From: Saprospiraceae bacterium
Lineage (GTDB): Bacteria; Bacteroidota; Bacteroidia; Chitinophagales; Saprospiraceae
Assembly (NCBI GenBank): GCA_016719855.1
Contig: JADJYH010000034.1
Location: 23,988-87,987 of the forward strand
Direction: 5' to 3'
Length of the DNA stretch: 64,000 nucleotides
A program made the position numbers and the translations under genes. The notes under the pieces were generated by a model. It was not told the origin of the DNA. It saw nothing but the letters and a program-made list of their open reading frames with translations, and did not search any database. Below, piece after piece: positions 53,720 to 62,095 of this stretch; the stretch's first letter is position 1; every line of letters starts with the position of its first letter.

Positions 53720-56118
53720 CAGACTGCCACTTTCAGCCACTTTCCCAGTTCCAAAAAGTTGGTTTTCCAACCCTCGTCCACGTCTAGCCAGCCAGCTTCA
53801 ACATGGCTTTGCGCCAAGTGGAAATAATGGTTTTGGCTTTTCCATAGCTCCGGCAAAATGCCCAATTGCACCAACACCTCCAGCGTACCAGCCAGGCGGC
53901 GAAGGGTTTCGGCACCATCGGCAGTGAGTTTTATTTTTTTTAGCTCCGCAAATATCCGTTCGCCAGAAACAAATTCAAGTCGTTGTAAATCAATGAATTG
54001 CACCTTCCAAAGCTGATGTTCTCCTGCCAAGTAACGCAGTTCCCGGACACTCAGTTTTCCATTTTCAAAAAATCGGTGCAGCGCCAGTTCCACCACAAAC
54101 TGCGTGACGCCCTTCCAGTTATCCGGCACGGGAATATCGTCCTTCAACATGCCATTCATCAACTGATAGTTGTCCTCGTAGTAGTCCTGGATGGCCGACT
54201 CCACAGCGGGGTAGCTACGGGCCAAAATCTCCTTATAAATCTTTAGCTTTTCGTCCTTGAACAGGTGTTTGAAGGAAAATTTTTCCGGGCCGAAAGTTTG
54301 AATCAAGTTGATGACATCGCCAAAGTTTGCGTTGAGGAATGCAGCCGACAACTTCTCCTGGAGCTGGTCGAACGCCGCTCGATCCATGTCGAGTGCGATG
54401 CTGCCGACCATGTTTTGCTGGCCGATGTACAGCACGGCGAAACTGAAGCTTTTTTCGGAATACGTTAGTTTTGAAACGACCGTGGTGCGCCCCATCGCCA
54501 GTCGTTGCCCACCTGCCGGGATACGCTCGAACACCTCGTTTATTACCAAAAAATGCAGAAAGTTGGCAGTGTCTTCGTAGTCCTCAAAAATGGACGAGGC
54601 GGCGTAGTGCATGGCAACCCCAGTCAGCGTGAGCTGTGAGGGCAACACATTGGCCCGAAAGCTGTCGGCTGCACTGGGGAAGACGTTGCTCGGCACTTTT
54701 TCGAGCCGTTCGATGAAGACCGGTGCAAGGCTCACCCCCGTGGCGTTGTAGTGGTGGTACGTTGCCCGAAGCGCATACTGCAGCACTTGGCTCGTCTCGA
54801 TGCCTGATACCTCCGCAAAAAACCAGGCGCAACTCGTGTACATCAACTGGCACTGCCGCTGTATTTCCAGCAGGCGAAGCAGGTTTATTTTTTCCAGCTT
54901 CGATAGCTCCCGGCGTGCGTGTTTTTTTATAAAACGCTCCACGTTCTTCTGTGAGCGGTCGAGCATCACACCGATGTACTCATTCCTCGTCTCCCAGATG
55001 TCCGTGACCCACTGGCTCGCCGAAATCTCAAACTCCTTCGTCAGCTCGTCTCGCAACCAGTCAAGTTCCTCCCGCAGCGGCCCACGCCACTGTTGGTTCC
55101 AGCCAGGCTGGCTGCCCGTGTTGCAGCCGCAGTCGGAGCGCCAGCGCTCCACGCCGTGGACACAGCTCCACGAGCTGTTCTCATGGATTTCTACTTCGTA
55201 AACGGGTGGGTGCTTCTCCAAAAACTCGCCGTAGTTCGTGAGATTCGCAGTGGTTTTTTCTTCGATAAAATCGAGGCAAAACGCCAGTGCCATTTCACCG
55301 AATTTGTGGTGGTGGCCGTAGCTCTCGCCGTCCGTGGCGATGTGCGAGAGTTGCGGAGCGTCATCTTGGTCGAACGCGCTGACCATGCGCTTTGCGAAGC
55401 CGCTCCCATCGTTCAGCAGCCCTTGGAAGGCAACGTCCTTCGCCACATTTCCATCGTAAAAAAACAGCTCTATCTGCTTGCCAGAAGGGAGGTTGCATAG
55501 GTAAGCTTGGCGGGTATCCACGTTGTCGGTGGGCAATGGCGTCCAGTCCGCACTGCCGATTTTGCGCACAGCCTTCGCCTGCCTCGGCGCCAGTACCGTG
55601 AAGCGGATGTCGTGCGTGGCCAATACCTCCAACGTGGCTGTGACCACAGCGGCTTCGGGCAGCCACATGCCCTCGGGCTTGCGGCCAAATCGGTGCTCGA
55701 AGTCGGCAATGCCCCAGCGCACCTGAGTCACTTGGTCCCGCTCATTGGACAGGGGCAGGATGGTGTGGTTGTAGGCTTGCGCCATTGCGTTGCCATGCCC
55801 ACCAAACCTGTCCCAGCTTTTTCGGTCGGCATCCAGGATGGCGTGGTAAGTGGCCGGGTCGGCGCTTTCGAGCCAAGAGAGCAGGGTCGGCCCGAAGTTG
55901 AAGCTGATTTGGCCATAGTTGTTGACTATTTTTCGGATAAAATCACGCCCACCATTGATACGGGCGGCAGTGTTGCGGGCGTAGCATTCGTCGTTGATGC
56001 GCTCGTTCCAGTCGTGGAATGGCGCTGCACTCTCTTGCAACTCAATGACCTCCAGCCATGCGCTCTCCCGTGGTGGCTGGTAAAAATGGCCGTGTATGCA
56101 GACGTATTTATTTTTCAT
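53719..56118 (-). CDS. GH57-type glycoside hydrolase with DUF3536
   Basis: 799 residues from ATG 56118 (MKNKYVCIHGHFYQPPRESA). The GH57 start motif HGHFYQPPRE, then NFGPTLLSWLESADPATYHA, MAQAYNHTILPLSN and VRWGIADFEHRFGRKPEGMW with LPEAAV are visible. The likely nucleophile and acid regions are WLPEAAV and SHIATDGESYGHHHKFGEMA. The C-terminal half is DUF3536. No signal peptide, so it acts in the cytoplasm, probably on alpha-glucans such as glycogen (amylase or branching activity). The upstream in-frame extension to 56214 is unlikely, since this start matches the family N-terminus. Intact. Confidence 0.9.
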   Translation of the reverse strand: MKNKYVCIHGHFYQPPRESAWLEVIELQESAAPFHDWNERINDECYARNTAARINGGRDFIRKIVNNYGQISFNFGPTLLSWLESADPATYHAILDADRKSWDRFGGHGNAMAQAYNHTILPLSNERDQVTQVRWGIADFEHRFGRKPEGMWLPEAAVVTATLEVLATHDIRFTVLAPRQAKAVRKIGSADWTPLPTDNVDTRQAYLCNLPSGKQIELFFYDGNVAKDVAFQGLLNDGSGFAKRMVSAFDQDDAPQLSHIATDGESYGHHHKFGEMALAFCLDFIEEKTTANLTNYGEFLEKHPPVYEVEIHENSSWSCVHGVERWRSDCGCNTGSQPGWNQQWRGPLREELDWLRDELTKEFEISASQWVTDIWETRNEYIGVMLDRSQKNVERFIKKHARRELSKLEKINLLRLLEIQRQCQLMYTSCAWFFAEVSGIETSQVLQYALRATYHHYNATGVSLAPVFIERLEKVPSNVFPSAADSFRANVLPSQLTLTGVAMHYAASSIFEDYEDTANFLHFLVINEVFERIPAGGQRLAMGRTTVVSKLTYSEKSFSFAVLYIGQQNMVGSIALDMDRAAFDQLQEKLSAAFLNANFGDVINLIQTFGPEKFSFKHLFKDEKLKIYKEILARSYPAVESAIQDYYEDNYQLMNGMLKDDIPVPDNWKGVTQFVVELALHRFFENGKLSVRELRYLAGEHQLWKVQFIDLQRLEFVSGERIFAELKKIKLTADGAETLRRLAGTLEVLVQLGILPELWKSQNHYFHLAQSHVEAGWLDVDEGWKTNFLELGKWLKVAV

Positions 56119-56188
56119 TTTGCTAAAAGTACACCGGAAATCTTTTCCGGTGGGTTGTCTCAACAGAAAAGATTTCCGCTGTAGGTGT

Positions 56189-56791
56189 TCATTTTTTCCA
56201 TTCAAAAGTCTCAATCATCCGCTCCACGTCCTTTCGCATGAAGTCGTAAACGGGTGCGAGGCTGTCCGTGTTGGCCTGCGTGTAAAAATACAGCGCCCCC
56301 CGAAAAAAGTGTTGCTGCTCCAACGTGTCTGTAAGGAAAAACTGCAACTGCGAAGCCACCGGCCCTTCCACGGTGAAAAGCATCCCCTTCACGTTGTGTT
56401 CCTTGTTGAGCAAGGGCGTTTCTTGGATGTAGGTCGCTTTTTTGTTGTGCCAGTCAGTCATCTTGAAGGCATCGGACTTGAGCTGGTCGGCGGTTTTTTG
56501 CTTGGTGATGGAGGCATAGCTGCAATGTAAACGGCAGTCGAAGTCCTTGACGAAGACGTTGAACCAGCATGGATGCTCCGGTTTTTCGTCAAAAAAGGTC
56601 GTGTCCTTTTGGATGACGGCATACTTCGGGTACTCGAACGTGAAGCCGCAGTATCCCTCCGTGAACGGTTGGTATGCCTTCTCTGGGTACACCACCTTTG
56701 GGTAGGCACGAGGCTTGGGCGTGAGGATGGGGTCTTCGCAGGAAGCCAAGAAGAGTGCAATGAAAAAAAATGCTAAAAATCTCATTTTCAA
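56189..56791 (-). CDS. gldD: Gliding motility lipoprotein GldD
   Basis: 200 residues. The lipoprotein signal FFFIALFLASCEDPILTPKP is followed by PRAYPKVVYPEKAYQPF and GYCGFTFEYPKYAVI. KPEHPCWFNVFVKDFDCRLH and HNVKGMLFTVEGPVASQLQF are GldD-like. It is a membrane-anchored part of the gliding/type IX secretion apparatus. The link to ssb and mutY, known from Flavobacterium, supports the name, but the usual neighbour gldE is missing here. Intact. Confidence 0.88.
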   Translation of the reverse strand: MKMRFLAFFFIALFLASCEDPILTPKPRAYPKVVYPEKAYQPFTEGYCGFTFEYPKYAVIQKDTTFFDEKPEHPCWFNVFVKDFDCRLHCSYASITKQKTADQLKSDAFKMTDWHNKKATYIQETPLLNKEHNVKGMLFTVEGPVASQLQFFLTDTLEQQHFFRGALYFYTQANTDSLAPVYDFMRKDVERMIETFEWKK

Positions 56792-56810
56792 TAGTTTATG
56801 AAACTAAAAC

Positions 56811-56893
56811 GAGCCGTTTTTTGTCAAAAGCGGCTCGTAGGGGCGACCCTTGCGGTCGCTCTCCAGTCATGGGCGACCGTAAGTCGCCCCTAC
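56811..56893. repeat. Double hairpin between gldD and ssb
   Basis: First GAGCCG/CGGCTC (56811-56836). Then GTAGGGGCGACCCTTGCGGT (56837 onward) with its complement at 56871-56893 (GGGCGACCGTAAGTCGCCCC, TAC). It begins just upstream of the gldD start and ends at the ssb stop, so it can terminate ssb or shape the gldD leader. Confidence 0.75.
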
Positions 56894-57352
56894 CTAAAAC
56901 GGCAGGTCATCGGCTGGGGAATCGCCCACATCGCCCATGACACCAGCGGGTTCTGGCACGGAAGTGCCGCCGCCCCTGTTCGAGAAGGCTGGCTCGTCAG
57001 CAGCACTTGGGAATGAGCCGCCGCCTTCTTTGCGCTCCAACATCCGGAAGTCGTTGGCAACTATCTCGGTGAAAAACTTTTTGACGTTGTCCTTATCGGT
57101 GTACTCCCGGTAAGTCAGCTTACCTTCAACATAGATGAGCATGCCCTTCTTCAGGAATTTTTCGGCAATTTCGGCCAGTGAGCGCCAAACGACAACATTG
57201 TGCCATTCGGTGGTGTCAACTTTGTTGCCGTCCTTGTCTTTGTAGCTTTCGGAGGTGGCTAGTGTAAACTTGGCGACTGCTGCGCCGGATTCAAGCCTCC
57301 GAACTTCGGGGTCTTTGCCGAGGCGGCCGATGAGTGTAACTCGATTTAACAT
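56894..57352 (-). CDS. ssb: Single-stranded DNA-binding protein
   Basis: 152 residues. OB-fold: MLNRVTLIGRLGKDPEVRRL, AVAKFTLATSESYKDKDGNK, TEWHNVVVWRSLAEIAEKFL and GMLIYVEGKLTYREYTDKDN. The Gly/Pro-rich tail ends DDLPF, the acidic tip that recruits partner enzymes. It binds ssDNA in replication and repair. It lies between mutY and gldD, as in other gliding Bacteroidota. Intact. Confidence 0.96.
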   Translation of the reverse strand: MLNRVTLIGRLGKDPEVRRLESGAAVAKFTLATSESYKDKDGNKVDTTEWHNVVVWRSLAEIAEKFLKKGMLIYVEGKLTYREYTDKDNVKKFFTEIVANDFRMLERKEGGGSFPSAADEPAFSNRGGGTSVPEPAGVMGDVGDSPADDLPF

Positions 57353-57422
57353 GGCAATGCAGTTTTGTTTAGGTTAAAGTTTCTCATACTTCCCGTCTAT
57401 CGCCGGGGGGGTGTATGCTTGT

Positions 57423-58562
57423 TCAAAAGAGTTCTAAAGGTAAAAACTTCTGTTTGATGTACAAATCAATGACCTTGGGAAAAGCAAAGTTGGCAAGTTT
57501 TTCCCGTTCCACCGCCACCCAGTTTTTTTCTTTTGTTGAAAAATTGTCCAGCACTTCCAGCTCCCAGAACGTGGCCACGATGCGCTGATGCGTCAACTCC
57601 TGCCGCTGTGGCGGCGATGCTCGCAGCAGCCGCCAGTCCGATTCGCCTAGCCAAGTTTGGCAGGTTTTGTTTTTCGTCAAAAAAAGTCGGCCTTCTTGCA
57701 AGGCATCGGTCTCAATCAGCGGGAAGTCGTAGAGGTTTTGCCAGATGTCCTTTTCGCTGCGTTTTTTTATAAATACCTGGCCTTTCCAATTGATAATCAA
57801 GTAGTTGAAAAAACGCTGCCGCCGCTCCAGCTTCTTTGATTTCACGGGCAATTCCGCCGTTTTCTTTTGTTTGAACGCTTCGCAATGCGCCTGCAACGGA
57901 CAAGAATGGCAACGTGGCGCAGCCGGTGTGCATTGCGATGCGCCGAAGTCCATGATGGCCTGGTTATATTGCGGATTTACGATTGCGGATTGCGGATTGG
58001 GGCCTTCCGCAATCCGCAATCCGCAATCCGCAATTTCAAGGAGCCCCTGCGCGAGCGCAGCAAAAAGCTTCTTCCCCTCCGTCGTGTCAATCGGCGTGGC
58101 GATGCCAAAGTACCGGGAAAGAACTCGGTACACATTGCCGTCCACCACGGCATGAGGCAGGTCGTAGGCGAAGGAGGCGATGGCCGCCGCCGTGTAGTCG
58201 CCCACGCCCTTTAGTGAGCGGAGGCCTTCGTAAGTAGCTGGAAATATGCCGTTTAATTCATTGGCGATGTGCTTGGCCGTTGCGTGGAGGTTTCTCGCAC
58301 GGGAGTAGTAGCCGAGGCCCTCCCACAGTTTCATCACTTCGTCCTCGGGGGCATTGGCCAAGTCAGTGACGGTTGGGTAGGCCATCTTGAAGCGTTCGAA
58401 ATAGGGCAGCCCCTGCTCCACCCTCGTCTGCTGCAAGATGATTTCGGAGAGCCAGACGAGGTAGGGGTTTCGCTCGCCCTTCCACGGCATTGGGCGGTGG
58501 TGGCCAGCATGCCAGTCGAGGAGGTTTTTGGTGAAAAAAATTTGGTAGTCGGTGGTGGCCAT
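57423..58562 (-). CDS. mutY: A/G-specific adenine glycosylase with an in-frame palindromic insert
   Basis: 379 residues. It removes adenine opposite 8-oxoguanine. Helix-hairpin-helix: LRSLKGVGDYTAAAIASFAY, with the catalytic Asp in VVDGNVYRVLSRYF; the N-terminal Glu is in WLSEIILQQTRVEQGLPYF. The iron-sulfur cysteines are in CTPAAPRCHSCPLQAHC. Residues about 176-198 (EIADCGLRIAEGPNPQSAIV) are translated from a palindrome and stand between the glycosylase core and YNQAIMDFG, a place where related enzymes have a short loop. The C-terminal NUDIX-like domain is present. The frame is intact despite the insert. Confidence 0.93.
   Translation of the reverse strand: MATTDYQIFFTKNLLDWHAGHHRPMPWKGERNPYLVWLSEIILQQTRVEQGLPYFERFKMAYPTVTDLANAPEDEVMKLWEGLGYYSRARNLHATAKHIANELNGIFPATYEGLRSLKGVGDYTAAAIASFAYDLPHAVVDGNVYRVLSRYFGIATPIDTTEGKKLFAALAQGLLEIADCGLRIAEGPNPQSAIVNPQYNQAIMDFGASQCTPAAPRCHSCPLQAHCEAFKQKKTAELPVKSKKLERRQRFFNYLIINWKGQVFIKKRSEKDIWQNLYDFPLIETDALQEGRLFLTKNKTCQTWLGESDWRLLRASPPQRQELTHQRIVATFWELEVLDNFSTKEKNWVAVEREKLANFAFPKVIDLYIKQKFLPLELF
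57968..58036. repeat. Palindromic element inside mutY
   Basis: The left arm 57968-58000 is built from GATTGCGG words and the right arm 58007-58036 is the complement (CCGCAATCCGCAATCCGCAA), with a 6-base loop. About 69 bases, i.e. 23 codons, so the reading frame is kept. The same word is found inside the O-antigen ligase at 24541. Confidence 0.88.
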
Positions 58563-58625
58563 GTGGCGGCGGTTTTGAAGGGCAAGATTACGGGATTTTG
58601 GGGAGTTGGGTGGTTAGCTCGTGTA

Positions 58626-58658
58626 TTTGGAAGTGTAACCTAGATTGGGTTACTTTTG
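58626..58658 (+). promoter_or_regulatory. Promoter of the ABC transporter genes
   Basis: TTTG at 58626-58629, 21 bases, TACTTTTG at 58651-58658: an excellent match to the Bacteroidota consensus. Transcription would begin about 28 bases before the permease ATG at 58694, which supports that start. Confidence 0.7.
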
Positions 58659-58693
58659 GCACTGGCAGTTTTGGCCAGCTTTTCACCATACCA

Positions 58694-59611
58694 ATGAAAT
58701 ACTATTTCAACCTACAATACAAAATGCTCAACAGGCATATCTCCGATTTCGGGCTAAACCCTGCCGTCGGTATAGCGCTCTTGCCCATTTTATTCCTTGG
58801 GCTTTCGTATTACCTATTTGCCAAGACGGAATTTGCGGAATACCTCTATGTCTTTTTGTGCGCCAGCCTGTTGTCGAACTTGAGCGAGGCCGGTAGGAAC
58901 GATTTTATAAAAACCTGTTTTTCAGACAAAGATTACCGTCGGATAAGGGTGTTGGAAAATGTCATCTTGGTCATTCCTTTTGTGGCTTTTCTGCTGTTCA
59001 AAGGCTGCATTATTTCTACAACTATACTGCTGTTATTAGCTGGGATACTAGCCTTTATGACCTTCGGGAATAAATTTAATTATACGATACCAACCCCTTT
59101 CTATAGACGGCCATTCGAGTTTATTGTTGGTTTTCGGAAAACGTTTTGGTTGGTTTTAATTGCCTATATTATGGCATATATGGGTATTGTGGTTGGCAAT
59201 TTCAACCTCGGACTGTTCTCGCTGATGCTGGTCTTTTTTAACTGCATGTATTTTTATGCCTACCCAGAAAATGCTTATTATGTATGGATATTCAAGGCTA
59301 GCCCCAAGCGGTTCCTAGTTGATAAAATAAAAACAGCATTGCTGTTTTCGACAATACTAAGCTTGCCCATAATGATTGGCCACCTCTTTTTTTACACGGA
59401 CAAATTCAATATTATACTCGGCTTGCAATGCCTTGGTTATATGTATTTGTTAGCCGCAGTTTTGGCAAAATATTCAGCATTTCCTGCGGAGGTCAGTTTG
59501 CCGCAAGCTTTTTTATTCGCTTTTGGCATTGTGTTCCCTCCGGCATTATTGGCAATTATCCCCTATTTTTATATCCAATCCATTAAAAGCCTCAAAGAAA
59601 TCCTGCAATGA
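58694..59611 (+). CDS. ABC-type membrane protein (permease)
   Basis: 305 residues from ATG 58694 (MKYYFNLQYKMLNRHISDFG). Seven to eight membrane segments, for example GIALLPILFLGLSYYLFAK, VILVIPFVAFLLFKGCI, LVLIAYIMAYMGIVVGNFNL and YMYLLAAVLAKYSAF. No sequence family could be named, but it overlaps the ATPase gene downstream by 4 bases (ATGA, 59608-59611), so it is the membrane part of that ABC system. Cargo unknown; export is more likely, since no binding protein is present. More AT-rich than mutY. Confidence 0.75.
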   Translation: MKYYFNLQYKMLNRHISDFGLNPAVGIALLPILFLGLSYYLFAKTEFAEYLYVFLCASLLSNLSEAGRNDFIKTCFSDKDYRRIRVLENVILVIPFVAFLLFKGCIISTTILLLLAGILAFMTFGNKFNYTIPTPFYRRPFEFIVGFRKTFWLVLIAYIMAYMGIVVGNFNLGLFSLMLVFFNCMYFYAYPENAYYVWIFKASPKRFLVDKIKTALLFSTILSLPIMIGHLFFYTDKFNIILGLQCLGYMYLLAAVLAKYSAFPAEVSLPQAFLFAFGIVFPPALLAIIPYFYIQSIKSLKEILQ

Positions 59612-60288
59612 TCAACATAGAACATTTATCCAAAACCTATGGAGCCAAGCAAGCGCTCAACGACATTAACCTTTCTTTCGAGAAGGGCAAGGTCTATGGC
59701 ATCGTTGGGGAAAATGGCGCTGGCAAGACTACCTTGTTCAAGTGTGTTGCGGGACTTGAAAAACACGAAGGCACGATTGCCAGCGACTACGACAACCTGA
59801 AAAACCATTTGGGCTTTCTCCAAACAGACCCCTATTTTTTTTCAAAAATGACAGGGGGTGAGTATCTGCAACTATTTTGCAACGCCAGGAACCTCACGGA
59901 AAGCAATTTCGAGGCAAAGAATATTTTCGACCTGCCACTCAACCAATATGCCGCCACCTATTCCACGGGCATGAAGAAAAAGCTGGCGCTCACGGCAATA
60001 CTCCTGCAACAAAACGACTTCTTCATTTTGGACGAACCTTATAATGGCGTTGATATTCAAAGCAATATCATCATTACCGAAATTATCCATAAACTTCACC
60101 AACTGAACAAGACCATCGTTATTTCATCGCATATTTTTTCTACCCTGAACGATACTTGTGACGAGATATACTTGCTGAAAGAAGGAATTTTAGTGAAAAA
60201 AGTCCATAAAACTGATTTCGGGAAATTGGAGCAGGAAATGAAGGATTTTACAATAGGGAACCGCATTGAAAAGCTTGGGCTTAAATAA
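59608..60288 (+). CDS. ABC transporter ATP-binding protein
   Basis: 226 residues, one nucleotide-binding domain. Walker A GIVGENGAGKTTLFKCVAGL, Q-loop near LGFLQTDPYFFSKMTGGEYL, signature AATYSTGMKKKLALTAILLQ, Walker B with DFFILDEPYNGVDIQ and the switch His in IVISSHIFSTLND. It powers the permease encoded just upstream. The signature STGMKKKLAL is typical of ABC-2-type exporters. Intact. Confidence 0.93.
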   Translation: MINIEHLSKTYGAKQALNDINLSFEKGKVYGIVGENGAGKTTLFKCVAGLEKHEGTIASDYDNLKNHLGFLQTDPYFFSKMTGGEYLQLFCNARNLTESNFEAKNIFDLPLNQYAATYSTGMKKKLALTAILLQQNDFFILDEPYNGVDIQSNIIITEIIHKLHQLNKTIVISSHIFSTLNDTCDEIYLLKEGILVKKVHKTDFGKLEQEMKDFTIGNRIEKLGLK

Positions 60289-61216
60289 AAAAAGCGACCC
60301 TCCCGGGTCACCTCCCGATCCGATGCAAAAAGACATTTTAGGGCATAAGAAAACCTGATTGATATTACCTTTGAATAAGTTTTGATTATGAATTGACCGT
60401 TACGCGTTTACCATTAGATGATATGCAGAATTAAAAATTAGATGCTCAAATTATTGACAACCAACGGTTAGTGATTTTTTATTGGGGGAAATTTGGGGCC
60501 CCCCCCGCCCCAAAGGGGTAAAAAAAAGCCCCCCGGAAAACCCCCGCCCCCGGCCCCCCCGGGGGGGGGGGGGGGGGGGGGGGGGTCCAGGCCCATAAGC
60601 GAAGAGCCCGAGCAGGGTCAGCAGCCCGGTCCTGAAGCCAAGCCGCTCCGTGATGTCTCGCAGCCCTTTTTGGCATTGAGCATGATGTTGGCCGACCCCC
60701 CGGGGGGCGGGAGACCCCCCAAAAAAGGGGCGGGCCCCCCCCCCCCGCGCGGGCCCCCCGCCCCGGGGGCCGGCCCGGCCCCGGGGGGCCCCGGCGCGCC
60801 CCGGCCCCGCCGCCCGCCCCGCGCAAAAACTGGCAAAAGAAGCGCCAGACCTTAAAACACTCTTCATCCTGGATGCAAAAACGAAGCAAATCCTCGCCAC
60901 GGATTTCGACGGGACACGCTTTAGGAGGCCCAAAGAAAGCGGGAGAAAAGGGGGGGGAAAGAAAAAAAAGACGGGGGGCCCGGGGGTGGGGGGGGAAAGG
61001 GGACGCCCGGTCCCAGGCAAGGGTTCCAAATCCTTGCAAACGAGGTCTCCAGTGAACTGCACGAGGGATCAACCCTTCGGACAAGCGCGAAATGCGTTGG
61101 GGGGAAAATTAAAAGGGAAAAAAAATCTCATTCAAGAACCTCCAGCAACCGAATCATCCTCGCCGTGGAGCGGCACTTCCTAGCCGCCGCCCCTTTATCT
61201 ATAGCACAAAGACAAA
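60289..61216. other. Low-quality block with G/C runs, no reliable gene
   Basis: A small hairpin (GACCC/GGGTC near 60295) and a TACCTTTG box (60366-60373) are in the clean part. From about 60490 to 61120 the sequence is broken up by long runs of G or C, including more than 25 Gs near 60560-60586. Islands of normal sequence remain at about 60590-60700 and 60830-60930. The islands may belong to one or two genes lost in bad sequence. Open frames here (GGGPPPP-type) are artefacts. Confidence 0.7.
60366..60373 (+). promoter_or_regulatory. Possible -7 element
   Basis: TACCTTTG fits TAnnTTTG and points into the damaged block, so it may be the promoter of the gene lost there. No convincing -33 box. 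Confidence 0.3.
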
Positions 61217-61827
61217 CCTAAAATTTTTGCGGAAAATACCCCGGCAGGGCGGCGCCTTGTAGGAAGATAACCACGAGGCAGCACACCACTGGGGCACTCG
61301 TCGAGCGGCTGCGCAAGGGCCAGCTCGATGCCGGGTTGCTGGCGACGCCAATACCGCAGGCTTCGCTGAAGGAAGTGCCGCTGTTCTACGAGCCGTTCTA
61401 CGTCTATGCCCACGATGAGTACGAGAAAAACTACCTCCTGCCTGAGGACATCAACCCCGACGAACTTTGGCTGCTCGAAGAGGGCCACTGCCTGCGCTCG
61501 CAAATCCTCAACCTCTGCGAGCTGCGCAAAAAATCGAACGCCCAACTGGAGTTCGAAGCGGGCAGCATTGATACGCTGATAAAAATGGTGGACCACCAGA
61601 GCGGCGTGACCATCGTGCCGGAACTCGCCACCTTCACGCTCACCTGGGAGCAGCGCAAGCGACTGCGCCCCTTCGCTGACCCCGTGCCCGTGAGGGAGGT
61701 GAGCCTCGTGACGCACCGGGACGCAGTGAAGCGCAGCCTGCTGGAGGCGCTGCGGCAGGAAATAATTGCCAATTTGCCAAAGGCGCTGCTGGAGATGGGA
61801 AGGGGGGTGCGGATGGGGATTTCGTGA
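61217..61827 (+). pseudogene. oxyR: C-terminal part of an OxyR-like LysR regulator
   Basis: The clean frame from about 61306 (ALVERLRKGQLDAGLLATPI) to 61827 is the LysR substrate-binding domain. LLEEGHCLRSQILNLCELRK contains two cysteines nine residues apart, matching the peroxide-sensing pair of OxyR (GHCLRDQAMGFC in E. coli). QSGVTIVPELATFTL follows. The stretch 61217-61300 fits the domain start only after frameshifts (DNHEAAHH frame), and the DNA-binding half is missing because it falls into the damaged block. It is therefore probably a good gene spoiled by bad sequence; a true remnant cannot be excluded. Confidence 0.7.
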
Positions 61828-61834
61828 AAGTTGG

Positions 61835-61910
61835 ACCAGGAAACGCCCCTCACCACACTGCGGCATGGGCTTGTCCATCGAATAATGGTCGAAGTATTGG
61901 CACATGTGCA
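61835..61910 (-). pseudogene. Remnant of an S9 peptidase C-terminus
   Basis: On the minus strand MCQYFDHYSMDKPMPQC matches the C-terminal MSQYFDHYLMDKPMPQW of the peptidase at 63695-64000; the DNA agrees at roughly four of five positions over about 75 bases. Nothing of the peptidase remains upstream of it. It lies next to the 3' end of the OxyR fragment. Confidence 0.7.
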
Positions 61911-62095
61911 GTTATTTTATTTTCTGGCGGCAGTTACAAAAGATGAAAAAATGAGGTTTGAGAAAAAAGAAATGAGCAAGAAGGCAAGGGAAGCGATTTT
62001 GTACTCGGTCACTTGAAATAATAACCTTACTTCAAGCCACCAACGAAACTTATCTTGCGCTCGTTCTTGTTTGTGAACTTCTCAAAATAAAGCTA

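Noticed and set aside
60493..61084. Frames rich in Gly, Pro and Arg in the G/C-run block
   Set aside because: Produced by homopolymer runs; they exist in several frames and on both strands at once, and have no protein-like character.
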